Positions 9,187 to 21,663 of a stretch of 64,000 bases of DNA are shown one piece after another. Source of the DNA: Pseudomonas helleri (GTDB taxonomy: Bacteria; Pseudomonadota; Gammaproteobacteria; Pseudomonadales; Pseudomonadaceae); assembly GCF_001043025.1 (NCBI RefSeq), contig NZ_JYLD01000004.1, positions 124,001 to 188,000 on the forward strand, in the 5' to 3' direction. The notes beneath the pieces are model-generated. The model made no database searches and was not told where the DNA came from. It saw only the letters and a list, made by a program, of their open reading frames with translations. A program made the position numbers and the translations under genes. How positions within the stretch are numbered: the first letter of the stretch is position 1; each line of letters starts with the position of its first letter.

Positions 9187-10352
9187 TACTTGCCCTCCGC
9201 AGCTTTAACAACTTGTTGAGCAGCGTCGGTCAAGCTGGTAGCAGCGATGATGTTCAGGCCGCTGTCTGCCAGTACTTTAGCGCCCAGTTCAGCGTTGTTG
9301 CCTTCAAGGCGCACAACCACCGGGATTTTCACGCCGACTTCTTTCACTGCGCCGATGATGCCTTCAGCAATCATGTCGCAACGAACGATGCCGCCGAAAA
9401 TGTTAACCAGTACTGCCGCGACATTGCTGTCGGACAGAATGATTTTGAACGCTTCAGTTACGCGTTCTTTAGTTGCGCCGCCACCTACGTCGAGGAAGTT
9501 GGCTGGCTTGCCGCCGTGCAGGTTAACGATGTCCATGGTACCCATGGCCAGACCGGCACCGTTTACCATGCAGCCGATGTTGCCTTCCAGCGCTACGTAG
9601 TTCAGTTCGAACTGGGCAGCGTGCGCTTCGCGCGGATCGTCTTGCGACGGATCGTGGAAAGTTTTCAGCTTGGGCTGACGGTACATGGCGTTTGCGTCGA
9701 TGTTGATTTTTGCATCGAGGCAGTGCAGGTCGCCGTCAGTCTTGATAACCAGCGGGTTCACTTCCAGCAGGGCCAGATCGTGATCCTTGAACAGTTTGGC
9801 CAGACCTACGAAGATCTTGGCGAACTGAGCAACTTGCTTGCCTTCCAGACCCAGCTGGAATGCCAACTCGCGACCCTGGAATGGCTGAGCGCCAACCAGT
9901 GGATCGATGGTTGCTTTGAGAATTTTTTCTGGAGTGTCGTGTGCGATCTTCTCGATGTCCACGCCACCTTCAGTGGAAGCCATGAACACGATACGACGGC
10001 TGGAACGGTCAACGACAGCGCCCAGGTACAGCTCTTTAGCGATATCAGTGCAGGATTCAACCAGGATTTTGGTGACCGGCTGACCATTGGCGTCAGTTTG
10101 GTAAGTCACCAGACGCTTGCCCAGCCACTGCTGTGCAAATGCTTTAGCGTCTTCTTTGTTGCGAACCAGCTTAACGCCGCCCGCTTTGCCGCGACCGCCT
10201 GCGTGAACCTGGGCTTTTACAACCCATTCGGTCCCGCCAATTTTGTCGCAAGCTTCAGCCGCTGCTTCCGGGGTGTCTACTGCATAACCCTTGGATACTG
10301 GCAGGCCGTACTCAGCGAACAGCTGCTTACCCTGATACTCGTGAAGATTCAT
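9186..10352 (-). CDS. sucC: Succinyl-CoA synthetase beta subunit
   Basis: Beta subunit of succinyl-CoA ligase, 388 residues, with an ATP-grasp domain at the N-terminus ([19 protein letters not shown], then [18 protein letters not shown] around residues 44-61) and a C-terminal CoA-ligase domain with GGATKERV and [10 protein letters not shown]. These motifs are essentially those of E. coli SucC. It overlaps sucD by one base. It is separated from lpd by 227 bases containing imperfect hairpins, so sucCD may be transcribed both from the upstream cluster promoter and from a local one. Confidence 0.98.
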   Translation of the reverse strand: MNLHEYQGKQLFAEYGLPVSKGYAVDTPEAAAEACDKIGGTEWVVKAQVHAGGRGKAGGVKLVRNKEDAKAFAQQWLGKRLVTYQTDANGQPVTKILVESCTDIAKELYLGAVVDRSSRRIVFMASTEGGVDIEKIAHDTPEKILKATIDPLVGAQPFQGRELAFQLGLEGKQVAQFAKIFVGLAKLFKDHDLALLEVNPLVIKTDGDLHCLDAKINIDANAMYRQPKLKTFHDPSQDDPREAHAAQFELNYVALEGNIGCMVNGAGLAMGTMDIVNLHGGKPANFLDVGGGATKERVTEAFKIILSDSNVAAVLVNIFGGIVRCDMIAEGIIGAVKEVGVKIPVVVRLEGNNAELGAKVLADSGLNIIAATSLTDAAQQVVKAAEGK

Positions 10353-10579
10353 GCTTTTTACCGTCTTCGTTAGGTACTGCGCATTCGGCGCTGCACTTTT
10401 ATTAGTGCCGCACCACCTGTGACTGCTGCTTGTGCTGCTTTAGCAAACCCGGCCATTGCGTGAGCAAAGGCCGGGCCTGGATAAAACAAGACAAGACTGC
10501 GTCCGGCGGAAGTTCCGCGGTGAGGCTTGCTAGCAAGGCTCACGACGGGCAAACCGCCGTGGTTTCTTATTGTCTGGTC
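10353..10579. other. sucC-lpd intergenic segment with two hairpins
   Basis: A 227-base gap holding CCCGGCC/GGCCGGG arms (10448-10475) and an imperfect GTGAGGCTT/AAGGCTCAC hairpin (about 10519-10542) just beyond the lpd stop. Neither has a clear U-tract. They could be processing sites or weak terminators that set the ratio of suc transcripts. Confidence 0.5.
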
Positions 10580-12121
<1,542 letters not shown>

Positions 12122-13345
12122 TTAAATATCCAGCAGCAGACGAGCTGGGTCTTCCAGCAGGTTTTTGATGGCTACCAGGAAACTTACAGCTTCTTTGCCG
12201 TCGATCAAGCGGTGATCGTAAGACAGAGCCAGGTACATCATCGGACGGATTACAACCTGACCGTTGACTGCCATTGGACGCTGAAGGATGTTGTGCATGC
12301 CCAGGATCGCGGCTTGCGGCGGGTTAACGATCGGGGTAGACATCATCGAACCGAAAGTACCACCGTTGGTGATGGTGAAGGTACCGCCGGTCATTTCGTC
12401 GATCGACAGTTTGCCATCACGGGCTTTTTTGCCGTAAGCAGCGATGCCGCCTTCGATTTCAGCCAGGCTCATCAGTTCAGCGTTACGCAGTACTGGAACT
12501 ACCAGGCCACGGTCGCTGGACACTGCAACACCGATGTCGGCGTAGCCGTGGTAAACGATGTCCGAACCGTCGATCGAAGCGTTGACAGCCGGGAAGCGTT
12601 TCAGGGCTTCGGTAGCGGCTTTAACGAAGAACGACATGAAGCCCAGGCGTACGCCGTTGTGGGACTTCTCGAACAGGTCCTTGTACTTCGAACGCAGTGC
12701 CATGATTTCGGTCATGTCAACTTCGTTGAACGTGGTCAGCATCGCCATGTTCGACTGAGCTTCTACCAGACGCTTGGCCACGGTAGCGCGAACGCGGGTC
12801 ATCGGAACGCGTTTTTCTACGCGGTCGCCAGCAGCGAATACCGGAGCAGTGGCAGCAGGCGCAGCAGCTTTGGCAGGTGCGGCAGCCGGAGCGGCTTTCT
12901 TGGCAGCAACAGCAGCCACAACGTCTTCTTTGGTCACACGACCGCCTTTGCCAGTACCGGCAACGGAAGCGATGTTGATGCCGTTTTCTTCAGCGATCTT
13001 GCGTGCAGCCGGAGCAGCCACTGGATCGTCTTCGCCGTCAGCAGCGGCTGGAGCAGCAGCTTGGGCAGCCGGTGCAGCAGCGGCGGCTGGAGCAGCGGCA
13101 GCAGCACCGCCTTCAACGATGGAGCCCAGTACTTCGTCGGACAGAACGGTGTCGCCTTCGTTTTTCACGATTGCGCCCAGAACGCCGTCAGCAGTCGCCA
13201 ATACTTCCAGTACGACTTTGTCGGTTTCGATGTCAACGATCAGGTCGTCACGCTTTACAGCGTCGCCTGGTTGCTTGTGCCAGGTGGCAACGGTGCCATC
13301 GGCAACCGATTCCGGAAATGTTGGGGCTTTGATCTCGATAGCCAT
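12122..13345 (-). CDS. sucB: 2-oxoglutarate dehydrogenase E2, dihydrolipoyl succinyltransferase
   Basis: E2 core of the 2-oxoglutarate dehydrogenase complex, transferring the succinyl group to CoA. It has 407 residues in the usual order: one lipoyl domain (residues 1-77, lipoylated Lys43 in IETDKVV), an Ala/Pro-rich linker, a peripheral subunit-binding domain (about 113-145, with [15 protein letters not shown]), a second Ala/Pro-rich linker, and the catalytic acyltransferase domain. The catalytic His378 and Asp382 lie in SYDHRLIDG. The ATG at 13345 is preceded by an AAAGGA site. It lies 41 bases downstream of sucA in the same operon. Confidence 0.98.
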   Translation of the reverse strand: MAIEIKAPTFPESVADGTVATWHKQPGDAVKRDDLIVDIETDKVVLEVLATADGVLGAIVKNEGDTVLSDEVLGSIVEGGAAAAAPAAAAAPAAQAAAPAAADGEDDPVAAPAARKIAEENGINIASVAGTGKGGRVTKEDVVAAVAAKKAAPAAAPAKAAAPAATAPVFAAGDRVEKRVPMTRVRATVAKRLVEAQSNMAMLTTFNEVDMTEIMALRSKYKDLFEKSHNGVRLGFMSFFVKAATEALKRFPAVNASIDGSDIVYHGYADIGVAVSSDRGLVVPVLRNAELMSLAEIEGGIAAYGKKARDGKLSIDEMTGGTFTITNGGTFGSMMSTPIVNPPQAAILGMHNILQRPMAVNGQVVIRPMMYLALSYDHRLIDGKEAVSFLVAIKNLLEDPARLLLDI

Positions 13346-13386
13346 GTTCTTTGGTTCCTTTAATTCGGTTTCAGTGCGCGAAGGCG

Positions 13387-16218
13387 TTAAACAGTGAACG
13401 CGTCTTGCAACAGTTTGGCCTGTTGTTCAGCGTGCATCGATGCGTAACCACAAGCAGGTGCAGCTGAAGCGTCACGGCCCGCGTACTCAAGTACGAGAGA
13501 TTTATCGTGACCGCCAATGATGCGACGCATGTGGTGCTGGCTGCAGTACCAGGCGCCCTGGTTCATTGGCTCTTCCTGACACCAGACAATGTGCTTGGCG
13601 TTTTTGTACGGAGCCAGGACTTCAATCAAGTCGTCCTCAGGGAACGGATACAGCTGCTCAAGACGCACGATAGCGATGTCATCACGACCTTCGGCACGGC
13701 GTTTTTCCAACAGGTCGTAGTAGACCTTGCCGCTACACAGCACGATACGACCGACGTTCGCCGGATCTTGTGCATCGATTTCTGGAATAACGGTCTGGAA
13801 CGAACCTTCGGCCAGATCTTCCAGTGTCGAGATTGCCAATTTGTGACGCAGCAACGACTTCGGTGTCAGTACCACCAGCGGCTTGCGCAGCGGACGGATA
13901 ACCTGACGGCGCAGCAGGTGGTAGATCTGCGCTGGAGTGGTTGGTACGCACACCTGAATGTTGTGCTCAGCGCACAATTGCAGGTAACGCTCAAGACGTG
14001 CCGAGGAGTGCTCAGGGCCCTGACCTTCGTAGCCGTGTGGCAACAGCATGGTCAGACCGCACAGGCGACCCCACTTGTGCTCGCCGCTGGTGATGAACTG
14101 GTCGATAACAACCTGTGCACCGTTGGCGAAGTCACCGAACTGGGCTTCCCAGATCACCAGGCCGTTTGGCGTGGTAGTCGAGTAGCCGTATTCGAACGCC
14201 AATACCGCTTCTTCCGACAGCAGCGAGTCGTACAGGTCAAAGCGAGGCTGACCTTCGTACAGGTGCTGCAGAGGAATGTAGGTGCTGGCATCTTTTTGGT
14301 TGTGCAACACAGCGTGACGGTGCGAGAACGTACCGCGGCCGATGTCCTGACCGGTCATGCGGATCGGGTGACCTTCGAACGCCAGGGTCGCGTATGCCAT
14401 GGTTTCGGCATAACCCCAGTTGATCGGCAGGCCGCCGGCTTGCATTTTTTGACGGTCTTCGTAGATCTTCGACACCTGACGCTGCATGACGAAGCCTTCT
14501 GGAATTTCCAGCAGCTTGGCCGACAGTTCTTGCAGGGTTTTCAGATCAAAGCGTGTGTCGTGACGCGCAGTCCAGGCGTGGCCCAGGTACGGGCGCCAGT
14601 CAACGAACAGCTCTTTGTTCGGCTCTTTGACCAGACTTTTCACAACATGCAGACCGTTGTCCAGCGCGTTGCGGTATTCGTCGATCTTGGCTTGAACGCG
14701 CTCTTCGTCTACCACTTTCTCTTGAGTCAGACGCTCGGCATACAGTTCACGCGTGGTGCGCTGCTTGGCGATTTGCTGATACATCAACGGCTGAGTACCG
14801 TTTGGCTCGTCGGCCTCGTTGTGACCGCGACGGCGGTAGCAGAACAGGTCGATCACGACGTCACGCTTGAACTGCATGCGGTAGTCGATTGCCAGTTGGG
14901 TCACGAACAGAACGGCTTCCGGATCATCACCATTAACATGGAGGATCGGCGCCTGAATCATTTTCGCGACGTCAGTGCAGTACTCGGTCGAACGCGAGTC
15001 TTCAGGGTTGCTGATGGTGAAGCCAACCTGGTTGTTGATCACCAGGTGAACCGTACCGCCAGTCTTGAAGCCGCGAGTCTGCGACATCTGGAAGGTTTCC
15101 ATGACCACGCCCTGACCTGCGAATGCAGCGTCACCGTGGATGGAAATAGGCAGTACTTTTTCGCCCGTTGCGTCGTTACGACGGTCTTGACGTGCACGTA
15201 CCGAACCTTCAACCACTGGAGAAACGATTTCCAGGTGGGAAGGGTTAAACGCCATGGCCAGGTGAACTTCGCCACCCGAGGTCATCACGTTGGACGAGAA
15301 GCCCTGGTGGTATTTAACGTCACCGGAACCCAGCTCGATTTGCTTCTTGCCTTCGAACTCGTCGAACAGGTCGCGCGGGTTTTTACCGAAGGTGTTGACC
15401 AGCACGTTCAGACGACCACGGTGGGCCATGCCGATAACGATTTCTTTGGTGCCGTAGTTGCCCGAACGCTGAATCAGCTCGTCCAGCAACGGAATCAGGC
15501 TCTCGCCGCCTTCCAGACCGAAACGCTTGGTGCCCGGGTACTTAGTGCCCAGGTACTTCTCCAGGCCTTCAGCTGCGGTCACGCGCTCAAGCAGGTGGCT
15601 TTTGATGTCTGCCGAATAGGTCGGACGGCCACGTACGCTTTCGAGACGCTGTTCAAACCAGTGGCGTTGCTCGGAATCGACGATGTGCGTGAACTCGGCG
15701 CCAATGGTGCGGCAATATGTCTGCTGCAACGCTTCGAGAATTTCGCGTAGGCTCGCTTCCTCTTTGCCGATATACAGGTCGCCGGCACGGAAGGTCGTAT
15801 CAAGATCGGCATTGGTCAAGCCGTAATGATTGATCGACAGGTCTGCAGGTGCAGGACGCTGCCACAGCCCCAGCGGATCAAGCTGGGCTGCCTGGTGGCC
15901 GCGCATCCGATAGGCCTGGATCAATCGCAGCACTTCAACCTGCTTCTTCTCGTGTTCGCTGCTCACGCTTCCGGCAGATACCGGTTGGGCGCGGCGCTGG
16001 TTCTTCGCCAGCAACACGAAATGATCGCGGATTGTGGAGTGCGAAACATCGTTGGCAGAGTTGCCCTCAGTAGGCAACGTCTGAAATTTGGTGCGCCATT
16101 CTTCTGGCACAGCGTTAGGGTCGTGCAGGTAGAGCTCGTAGAGCTCTTCCACATAGGCAGCGTTACCACCTGAAAGATAGCCGCTGTTCCACATGCGCTG
16201 CATCACGCTTTCTTGCAT
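13387..16218 (-). CDS. sucA: 2-oxoglutarate dehydrogenase E1 component
   Basis: Thiamine-diphosphate-dependent E1 decarboxylase of the 2-oxoglutarate dehydrogenase complex, 943 residues, in the usual family range. The N-terminal E2-binding peptide region ([17 protein letters not shown]) is followed by the ThDP core with [22 protein letters not shown] and GHNEADEP, and the C-terminal transketolase-like domain with the [13 protein letters not shown] motif. The ATG at 16218 follows a GAGGGTG site. A 257-base gap with an inverted repeat separates it from sdhB; sdh and suc genes are co-oriented and probably partly cotranscribed, as in other gammaproteobacteria. Confidence 0.98.
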   Translation of the reverse strand: MQESVMQRMWNSGYLSGGNAAYVEELYELYLHDPNAVPEEWRTKFQTLPTEGNSANDVSHSTIRDHFVLLAKNQRRAQPVSAGSVSSEHEKKQVEVLRLIQAYRMRGHQAAQLDPLGLWQRPAPADLSINHYGLTNADLDTTFRAGDLYIGKEEASLREILEALQQTYCRTIGAEFTHIVDSEQRHWFEQRLESVRGRPTYSADIKSHLLERVTAAEGLEKYLGTKYPGTKRFGLEGGESLIPLLDELIQRSGNYGTKEIVIGMAHRGRLNVLVNTFGKNPRDLFDEFEGKKQIELGSGDVKYHQGFSSNVMTSGGEVHLAMAFNPSHLEIVSPVVEGSVRARQDRRNDATGEKVLPISIHGDAAFAGQGVVMETFQMSQTRGFKTGGTVHLVINNQVGFTISNPEDSRSTEYCTDVAKMIQAPILHVNGDDPEAVLFVTQLAIDYRMQFKRDVVIDLFCYRRRGHNEADEPNGTQPLMYQQIAKQRTTRELYAERLTQEKVVDEERVQAKIDEYRNALDNGLHVVKSLVKEPNKELFVDWRPYLGHAWTARHDTRFDLKTLQELSAKLLEIPEGFVMQRQVSKIYEDRQKMQAGGLPINWGYAETMAYATLAFEGHPIRMTGQDIGRGTFSHRHAVLHNQKDASTYIPLQHLYEGQPRFDLYDSLLSEEAVLAFEYGYSTTTPNGLVIWEAQFGDFANGAQVVIDQFITSGEHKWGRLCGLTMLLPHGYEGQGPEHSSARLERYLQLCAEHNIQVCVPTTPAQIYHLLRRQVIRPLRKPLVVLTPKSLLRHKLAISTLEDLAEGSFQTVIPEIDAQDPANVGRIVLCSGKVYYDLLEKRRAEGRDDIAIVRLEQLYPFPEDDLIEVLAPYKNAKHIVWCQEEPMNQGAWYCSQHHMRRIIGGHDKSLVLEYAGRDASAAPACGYASMHAEQQAKLLQDAFTV

Positions 16219-16407
16219 GCTTGGTCACCCTCGGTTAGGGGACACCATCGGCGAAAACACCACAGCACTTGAGAAAGTCCGAATACAGCGACTAAAACAA
16301 GCCACTTGAGTCACGCTGATAGTCCGGGTACCAGCCCGGATGCCCCTGCTGGTCTCATTTCTTCAAAATAAGAGCCGCAACTTTGTGAGCTGCTGCTCAG
16401 GTTATAA

Positions 16408-16437
16408 CTACGGCGCCGGTTGAAGCCTGCGCCGTAG
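16408..16437. other. Inverted repeat in the sdhB-sucA gap
   Basis: CTACGGCGC/GCGCCGTAG nine-base arms separated by 12 bases, 39 bases beyond the sdhB stop. No U-tract follows. It may be a processing or attenuating hairpin between the sdh and suc parts of the cluster. I see no gene in the rest of this 257-base gap, which could hold a sucA promoter. Confidence 0.6.
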
Positions 16438-16475
16438 CATCTACGGTTACAACGATGTTGCAGTGCAGCTTTGAA

Positions 16476-17180
16476 TCACACGCCGCTTTGCAGCAGCATG
16501 CTACGCACGTGACCGATGGCCTTAGTCGGGTTCAGGCCCTTCGGACACACGTTTACGCAGTTCATGATCCCGCGGCAGCGGAATACGCTGAACGGGTCAT
16601 CCAGTGAAGCCAGACGCTCGCTGGTCTTGGTGTCACGGCTGTCAGCCAGGAAGCGATAGGCTTGCAGCAGTGCAGCAGGGCCCAGGAACTTGTCCGGGTT
16701 CCACCAGAAGGACGGGCACGAAGTCGAGCAGCAGGCGCACAGGATGCACTCGTACAGACCGTCGAGCTTTTCACGCTCTTCTGGCGATTGCAGACGCTCG
16801 ATGGCCGGAGCCGGAGTATCGTTCTGCAGGAACGGCTTCACCTTCTCGTATTGCTTGTAGAAGATGCTCATGTCGACGACCAGGTCACGGATAACCGGCA
16901 AACCTGGCAGCGGACGAATCACCAACTTGTTACCTTTTACAACGGAGGACAGCGGCGTTACGCACGCCAGGCCGTTTTTACCGTTGATGTTCATGCCGTC
17001 GGAGCCGCAAACGCCCTCACGGCAAGAGCGACGATAGGAGAAACCTTCGTCCTGCTCTTTGATCAGGGCCAGTACGTCAAGCACCATCAGGTCTTTACCG
17101 TTGGTATTGACCTGGAATTCTTGCATGAACGGCGCAGCGTCCTGATCCGGGTTGTAGCGATAAACACTGACTTTCAACAT
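16476..17180 (-). CDS. sdhB: Succinate dehydrogenase iron-sulfur subunit
   Basis: Iron-sulfur subunit of complex II, passing electrons from the flavin of SdhA to ubiquinone. It has 234 residues. The [2Fe-2S] ligands are in CREGVCGSDGMNINGKNGLAC, and the [4Fe-4S] and [3Fe-4S] ligands in CILCACCSTSCPS and CRGIMNCVNVCPKGL. I take the ATG at 17180 (MLKVSVYRY), with an AGGGTGG site just upstream, over an in-frame GTG at 17189 that would add three residues. It begins 11 bases after the sdhA stop. Confidence 0.97.
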   Translation of the reverse strand: MLKVSVYRYNPDQDAAPFMQEFQVNTNGKDLMVLDVLALIKEQDEGFSYRRSCREGVCGSDGMNINGKNGLACVTPLSSVVKGNKLVIRPLPGLPVIRDLVVDMSIFYKQYEKVKPFLQNDTPAPAIERLQSPEEREKLDGLYECILCACCSTSCPSFWWNPDKFLGPAALLQAYRFLADSRDTKTSERLASLDDPFSVFRCRGIMNCVNVCPKGLNPTKAIGHVRSMLLQSGV

Positions 17181-17191
17181 ATCGGCCACCC

Positions 17192-18967
17192 TTAGTAAGT
17201 ACGAACCATTGGCTGGAAGGTCGGAACGGTTTTCGGCGAGAAGTTCACCGCACGCTTGGCTACGCGTTTCTCACCCGGGAAGTACAGGGTGTGGCACAGC
17301 CAGTTAACGTCGTCACGATCTTCGAAGTCTTCACGGGCGTGAGCACCGCGCGATTCCTTACGGGTTTCAGCAGCGATAGCAGTGGCTTCAGCCACTTCGA
17401 GCAGGTTTTGCAGCTCAAGAGCTTCGATACGAGCAGTGTTGAACGCCTGGCTCTTATCGTTGATCTTGACGTTGGCAATGCGCTTGCGCAGGTCTTGCAG
17501 TTGGGTAATACCCTTCTGCATGTATTCGCCAGTACGGAATACACCGAAGTAATTCTGCATGCAGCTCTGCAGTTCTTTGCGCAGGGTCGCAACGTCTTCG
17601 CCATCAGTGCGCGAATTCAGACCGTCAAGACGTGCCAAGGCAGCGTCAATGTCGGACTGACGTGGACGAGCGTAATCAACGCCTTCTTTAAGCGTCTGCT
17701 CAAGGAACAGACCGGCAGCACGACCGAATACCACCAGGTCGAGCAACGAGTTGCCGCCCAGACGGTTGGCACCGTGAACCGATACGCACGCCACTTCACC
17801 CACTGCGAACAGGCCAGGGATGATCTGGTCGTTGCCGTCGGCGTCCTGAGTGATCGCCTGGCCATGAATGTTGGTGGCAACGCCGCCCATCATATAGTGG
17901 CAAGTTGGAACCACTGGAACTGGAGCCAGTACCGGGTCAACGTGGGCGAAAGTCTTGGACAGTTCGCAGATACCTGGCAGACGGCTGTGCAGAACTTCTT
18001 CACCGAGGTGGTCAAGTTTCAGCATTACGTGGTCGCCATCTGGACCGCAACCGTTGCCCGCGATGATTTCTTTAACCATCGAGCGTGCTACTACGTCACG
18101 ACCAGCAAGGTCTTTGGCGTTCGGAGCGTAACGCTCCATGAAACGCTCGCCGTGTTTGTTGATCAGGTATCCACCTTCACCACGGCAACCTTCGGTAACC
18201 AGTACACCGGCGCCGGCAATACCGGTTGGGTGGAACTGCCACATTTCGATGTCCTGTACCGGTACGCCTGCACGCAGGGCCATGCCGATACCGTCGCCTG
18301 TGTTGATCAGGGCGTTGGTCGTCGAAGAGTAGATACGGCCTGCACCGCCAGTCGCCAATACGGTGGCGTTGGCACGAACATAGGAAGTTTCGCCAGTTTC
18401 GATGCAGATAACGATCATGCCGACGAAATCGCCAGCTTCGTTTTTAACCAGGTCGACACCGTAGTATTCGTTCAGGAATACAGTGCCGGCTTTCAGGTTG
18501 GCCTGGTACAGGGTGTGCAGCAGTGCGTGACCGGTACGGTCAGCAGCAGCGCAGGTACGGGCAGCCTGGCCACCTTTACCAAAGTCCTTGGACTGACCGC
18601 CGAAAGGACGCTGGTAGATACGGCCTTGCTCGGTACGGGAGAACGGCAGACCCATGTGCTCGAGTTCGAATACGGCCTCTGGGCCTACGGAACACATGTA
18701 TTCGATAGCGTCCTGGTCACCGATGTAGTCGGAACCCTTGACGGTATCGTACATGTGCCAGCGCCAGTCATCGTTTGGATCCGCAGACGCGATCGCGCAG
18801 GTGATGCCACCCTGAGCCGATACGGTGTGGGAACGAGTCGGGAAAACCTTGGTGATTACAGCAGTCTTGTGACCGCCTTGAGCCAGTTGCAACGCAGCGC
18901 GCATACCGGCACCGCCGCCGCCAATAATGATGGCGTCGAAGGAAAGTGTATTAACTGTGTTAGCCAT
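17192..18967 (-). CDS. sdhA: Succinate dehydrogenase flavoprotein subunit
   Basis: Catalytic flavoprotein of succinate dehydrogenase, 591 residues. The FAD-binding [15 protein letters not shown] lies at the N-terminus, and [10 protein letters not shown] contains the histidine that carries covalent FAD. The active site has the HPTGI motif (around residue 246) and the substrate-binding Arg and His residues in the [17 protein letters not shown] region. Preceded by sdhD with a three-base gap and followed by sdhB, consistent with one sdhCDAB transcript. Confidence 0.98.
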   Translation of the reverse strand: MANTVNTLSFDAIIIGGGGAGMRAALQLAQGGHKTAVITKVFPTRSHTVSAQGGITCAIASADPNDDWRWHMYDTVKGSDYIGDQDAIEYMCSVGPEAVFELEHMGLPFSRTEQGRIYQRPFGGQSKDFGKGGQAARTCAAADRTGHALLHTLYQANLKAGTVFLNEYYGVDLVKNEAGDFVGMIVICIETGETSYVRANATVLATGGAGRIYSSTTNALINTGDGIGMALRAGVPVQDIEMWQFHPTGIAGAGVLVTEGCRGEGGYLINKHGERFMERYAPNAKDLAGRDVVARSMVKEIIAGNGCGPDGDHVMLKLDHLGEEVLHSRLPGICELSKTFAHVDPVLAPVPVVPTCHYMMGGVATNIHGQAITQDADGNDQIIPGLFAVGEVACVSVHGANRLGGNSLLDLVVFGRAAGLFLEQTLKEGVDYARPRQSDIDAALARLDGLNSRTDGEDVATLRKELQSCMQNYFGVFRTGEYMQKGITQLQDLRKRIANVKINDKSQAFNTARIEALELQNLLEVAEATAIAAETRKESRGAHAREDFEDRDDVNWLCHTLYFPGEKRVAKRAVNFSPKTVPTFQPMVRTY

Positions 18968-18970
18968 GAA

Positions 18971-19339
18971 TCAGATACCCCAAAGAATCTGCACACCCCA
19001 GACGAAGTAAGCGAACATCGCAACGCCGCATACTGCCTGGAAGAGGAAACGTACTGCTGTCGCGGACTTGCCCAGCGCCATTGGCGTCAGGTAGTCAGTC
19101 GCGATGGTCCACATGCCGACCCAGGCGTGAGCGCCAAGGGCAACCAGGGCCAACAGGCTGAAGATACGCATCCAGTTGCTTGCGAACAGTTCGTGCCATT
19201 GGGCGTAGCCAATGCCAGGGTTCGCAACGAGGTATCCGATCAGGAAAATGAAATAAGCCGCTAGAACGACCGCAGACACACGTTGTGCCATCCAGTCATA
19301 GAGGCCCGAACGCGATAGGTTCGTAACGCTGGTTACCAT
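18971..19339 (-). CDS. sdhD: Succinate dehydrogenase membrane anchor subunit
   Basis: Second membrane anchor of complex II, 122 residues with three hydrophobic helices, contributing to the quinone site and heme b binding. The N-terminus MVTSVTNLSRSGLYDWMAQR is typical, with the Ser/Arg of the quinone-site region. I place the start at the ATG 19339, with an AGGAG site seven bases upstream; a TTG six bases earlier is less likely. The start overlaps the end of sdhC by seven bases. Confidence 0.95.
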   Translation of the reverse strand: MVTSVTNLSRSGLYDWMAQRVSAVVLAAYFIFLIGYLVANPGIGYAQWHELFASNWMRIFSLLALVALGAHAWVGMWTIATDYLTPMALGKSATAVRFLFQAVCGVAMFAYFVWGVQILWGI

Positions 19340-19719
19340 ATCCAAACTCCTGCCAGAACAATCATCACTACGGAAATGACGATTACGATTTTCGAGCCCA
19401 GCTTGCCGCCTTCCAGCGTCTCACCGATGCCCATATCCATGATCAAGTGGCGCACACCGGCAACCAAGTGATACAGCAAGGCAGATAGCAGGCCCCATGC
19501 AATGAATTTGGCCAGCGGGCTGGTCAAGCATGCCTTCACCTCGGCAAAACCTTCTTCGGAACCCAGGGATTTGCTCAATGCATAAAGCATGAAGCCCAGG
19601 CCGAGAAAAAGAATGATGCCCGATACGCGGTGCAGAAACGACGTAACGCCGGTGATGGGGAGTTTGATGGTCCTTAGGTCTAGGTTTACAGGTCGTTGGC
19701 TATTCACGGCTTTTTTCAC
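19333..19719 (-). CDS. sdhC: Succinate dehydrogenase cytochrome b556 subunit
   Basis: Cytochrome b subunit anchoring succinate dehydrogenase to the inner membrane, 128 residues with three helices. Visible family motifs are SFLHRVSGIILF near residue 27 (the quinone-site Ser and Arg region) and YHLVAGVRHLIMD around residues 82-94, which holds the heme-ligand histidine. The start is a GTG at 19719 with a GGGG-rich site upstream; a second in-frame GTG four codons later is possible. It is the first gene of the sdh-suc cluster, with its promoter somewhere in the 350-base gap toward gltA. Confidence 0.95.
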   Translation of the reverse strand: MKKAVNSQRPVNLDLRTIKLPITGVTSFLHRVSGIILFLGLGFMLYALSKSLGSEEGFAEVKACLTSPLAKFIAWGLLSALLYHLVAGVRHLIMDMGIGETLEGGKLGSKIVIVISVVMIVLAGVWIW

Positions 19720-20069
19720 ACTGAAGAGCCCCTAACAATCAGGGCAAGTTTGTTGGGATGCGCACTGGTCAGGTACCCACCACCCGGGAGTGACGACCCC
19801 CATCTAAACAGGCCCAAAAGCCTCTGGCGGTCGGCTGCCGAGTATAGACAGTTAGGTTACTAATGACAACGCAATCACCTCCCTCTAATAGAGCATTGCA
19901 CTCTTCGCATAAAAGGCGTAAACGGCGGGGATATTCGAGAAAAATGACTCCTGAAAGCCTTGTACAGCAAGACTTTAGGCAAATTGACATTCAAATTTAT
20001 CTAACTATAGTGGTGCGGGCCCTGCGTGGGGGGTCTGTCTGATGATTTCAAGCATAAATAGGAGGCCAC
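19720..20069. other. Divergent sdhC-gltA control region
   Basis: A 350-base gap between divergent TCA-cycle genes. It is notably A+T-richer near 19850-20020. The gltA promoter is visible at 19984-20011. Short frames on the minus strand here lack ribosome-binding sites and look spurious. Confidence 0.6.
19984..20011 (+). promoter_or_regulatory. Sigma-70 promoter of gltA
   Basis: TTGACA (19984-19989) and TATAGT (20006-20011) with a 16-base spacer, about 60 bases upstream of the gltA start codon. The -35 box is a perfect match to consensus. Confidence 0.75.
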
Positions 20070-21359
20070 ATGGCTGACAAAAAAGCGCAGTTGATCATCG
20101 AGGGCGCTGCCCCCGTCGAGCTGCCCATTTTAACTGGCACCGTTGGTCCCGATGTAATCGATGTGCGCGGCCTCACGGCCACGGGCCGATTCACATTCGA
20201 CCCAGGCTTCATGTCGACTGCATCCTGCGAGTCGAAGATCACCTATATTGATGGTGACAACGGTATCCTGCTGCACCGCGGCTACCCGATCGAACAACTG
20301 GCTGAACACTCTGACTACCTGGAAACAGCTTACCTGCTGCTGAACGGCGAACTGCCGACGGTAGAACAGAAGGCTCAGTTTGTCAGCAACGTGAAGAACC
20401 ACACCATGGTTCACGAGCAGTTGAAGACCTTCTTCAACGGCTTCCGTCGTGACGCTCACCCGATGGCCGTCATGTGCGGCGTGGTCGGCGCACTGTCGGC
20501 TTTCTACCACGACTCCCTGGACATCAATAACCCGCAGCATCGCGAAATCTCCGCGATCCGTCTGGTTGCCAAGATGCCAACGCTGGCAGCCATGGTTTAC
20601 AAGTACTCCATGGGTCAACCCATGATGTACCCGCGTAACGACCTGAGCTACGCCGAAAACTTCCTGCACATGATGTTCAACACACCGTGCGAGATCAAAC
20701 CGATCAGCCCGGTACTGGCCAAGGCCATGGATAAGATCTTTATCCTGCACGCCGACCACGAACAGAACGCATCGACCTCTACCGTACGCTTGGCGGGCTC
20801 TTCGGGCGCCAACCCGTTCGCGTGTATCGCTGCAGGCATCGCAGCACTGTGGGGCCCGGCTCACGGCGGCGCCAACGAAGCTGTTCTGACCATGCTCGAC
20901 GAAATTGGCGATGTGTCCAACATCGACAAGTTCATCGCCAAGGCCAAGGACAAGAACGATCCATTCAAACTGATGGGCTTCGGTCACCGCGTTTACAAAA
21001 ACCGCGACCCACGCGCCACCGTGATGAAAAAGACCTGCGACGAAGTACTGAAAGAGCTGGGCATCAAAAATGACCCACAACTCGAACTGGCCATGCGCCT
21101 GGAAGAGATCGCTCTGACCGACCCTTACTTCATCGAGCGCTCGCTGTACCCGAACGTCGACTTCTACTCGGGGATCATCCTCAAGGCGATCGGCATTCCT
21201 ACCAGCATGTTCACCGTAATCTTCGCCCTGTCGCGGACTGTCGGCTGGATCTCGCACTGGAAAGAAATGCTCTCCAGCCCGTACAAGATTGGCCGTCCGC
21301 GTCAGCTGTACACCGGCTACGAGTCGCGTGACTTCAGCAAGCTTGAAGACCGCAAATAA
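20070..21359 (+). CDS. gltA: Citrate synthase
   Basis: Type II (hexameric, NADH-sensitive type) citrate synthase condensing oxaloacetate and acetyl-CoA, 429 residues. The catalytic residues sit in recognisable motifs: His in [11 protein letters not shown], His in [14 protein letters not shown] and Asp in NVDFYSGI. The ATG at 20070 has a full AGGAGG site at 20060-20065. The gene is divergent from the sdh-suc cluster, has its own sigma-70 promoter, and ends in a strong terminator. Confidence 0.98.
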   Translation: MADKKAQLIIEGAAPVELPILTGTVGPDVIDVRGLTATGRFTFDPGFMSTASCESKITYIDGDNGILLHRGYPIEQLAEHSDYLETAYLLLNGELPTVEQKAQFVSNVKNHTMVHEQLKTFFNGFRRDAHPMAVMCGVVGALSAFYHDSLDINNPQHREISAIRLVAKMPTLAAMVYKYSMGQPMMYPRNDLSYAENFLHMMFNTPCEIKPISPVLAKAMDKIFILHADHEQNASTSTVRLAGSSGANPFACIAAGIAALWGPAHGGANEAVLTMLDEIGDVSNIDKFIAKAKDKNDPFKLMGFGHRVYKNRDPRATVMKKTCDEVLKELGIKNDPQLELAMRLEEIALTDPYFIERSLYPNVDFYSGIILKAIGIPTSMFTVIFALSRTVGWISHWKEMLSSPYKIGRPRQLYTGYESRDFSKLEDRK

Positions 21360-21396
21360 GACCATTGATACCACGATAGCGTCTTAGCTGCTGCCG

Positions 21397-21431
21397 ATAC
21401 GGCCTCTACTTGTTAGAGGCCGTATTTTTTT
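21397..21431 (+). terminator. Rho-independent terminator after gltA
   Basis: Twelve-base perfect stem ATACGGCCTCTA/TAGAGGCCGTAT with a five-base loop, followed by a T7 run. Confidence 0.92.
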
Positions 21432-21446
21432 GTGCCCACAAAAACC

Positions 21447-21548
21447 GTAGTCGCTGCCGAGGCACGAAGGCTGCGATGGGATTTGAAGCAGCTCTGTGCA
21501 CAAGGCAGGCAGCCCCTATCGCAGCCTTCGTGCCTCGGCAGCGACTAC
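21447..21548. repeat. Long REP-type inverted repeat, family B
   Basis: Thirty-base arms beginning GTAGTCGCTGCCGAGGCACG and ending with the reverse complement, separated by about 40 unrelated bases. The outer sequence matches the 3154-3222 palindrome, but the inner arms carry GAGGCACGAAGGCTGCGA instead of GCGATCTTTT. Confidence 0.85.
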
Positions 21549-21570
21549 AAGGCGCGCCCTCCCCCCAAAT

Positions 21571-21600
21571 AAAAACCCCCCTGCCTCACGACAGGGGGAT
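21571..21600 (-). terminator. Terminator of the yjcH-actP operon
   Basis: On the minus strand, CCCCCTG/CAGGGGG stem followed by a T5 run, about 65 bases after the actP stop codon. Confidence 0.75.
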
Positions 21601-21663
21601 CTCATTAAACAGACCGCTTCTAACTTGCAGCTTGCAGCTTGCAGCTAACAACTTGCCGCTGCT

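Larger units (their letters stand above)
21360..21663. other. gltA-actP convergent intergenic region
   Basis: About 300 bases between convergent genes, filled with a gltA terminator (21397-21431), a long family-B REP palindrome (21447-21548), an actP-side terminator (21571-21600) and GCAGCTT direct repeats (about 21618-21650). No gene is supported. Confidence 0.7.

Noticed and set aside
13507..15750. 747-codon plus-strand frame opposite sucA
   Set aside because: Antisense shadow of sucA with no family features.
17291..19264. 657-codon plus-strand frame opposite sdhA and sdhD
   Set aside because: Antisense shadow of sdhA/sdhD; the real genes have all catalytic motifs.
19769..19990. 73-codon minus-strand frame between sdhC and gltA
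   Set aside because: No ribosome-binding site or conserved features; it lies in the divergent promoter region.
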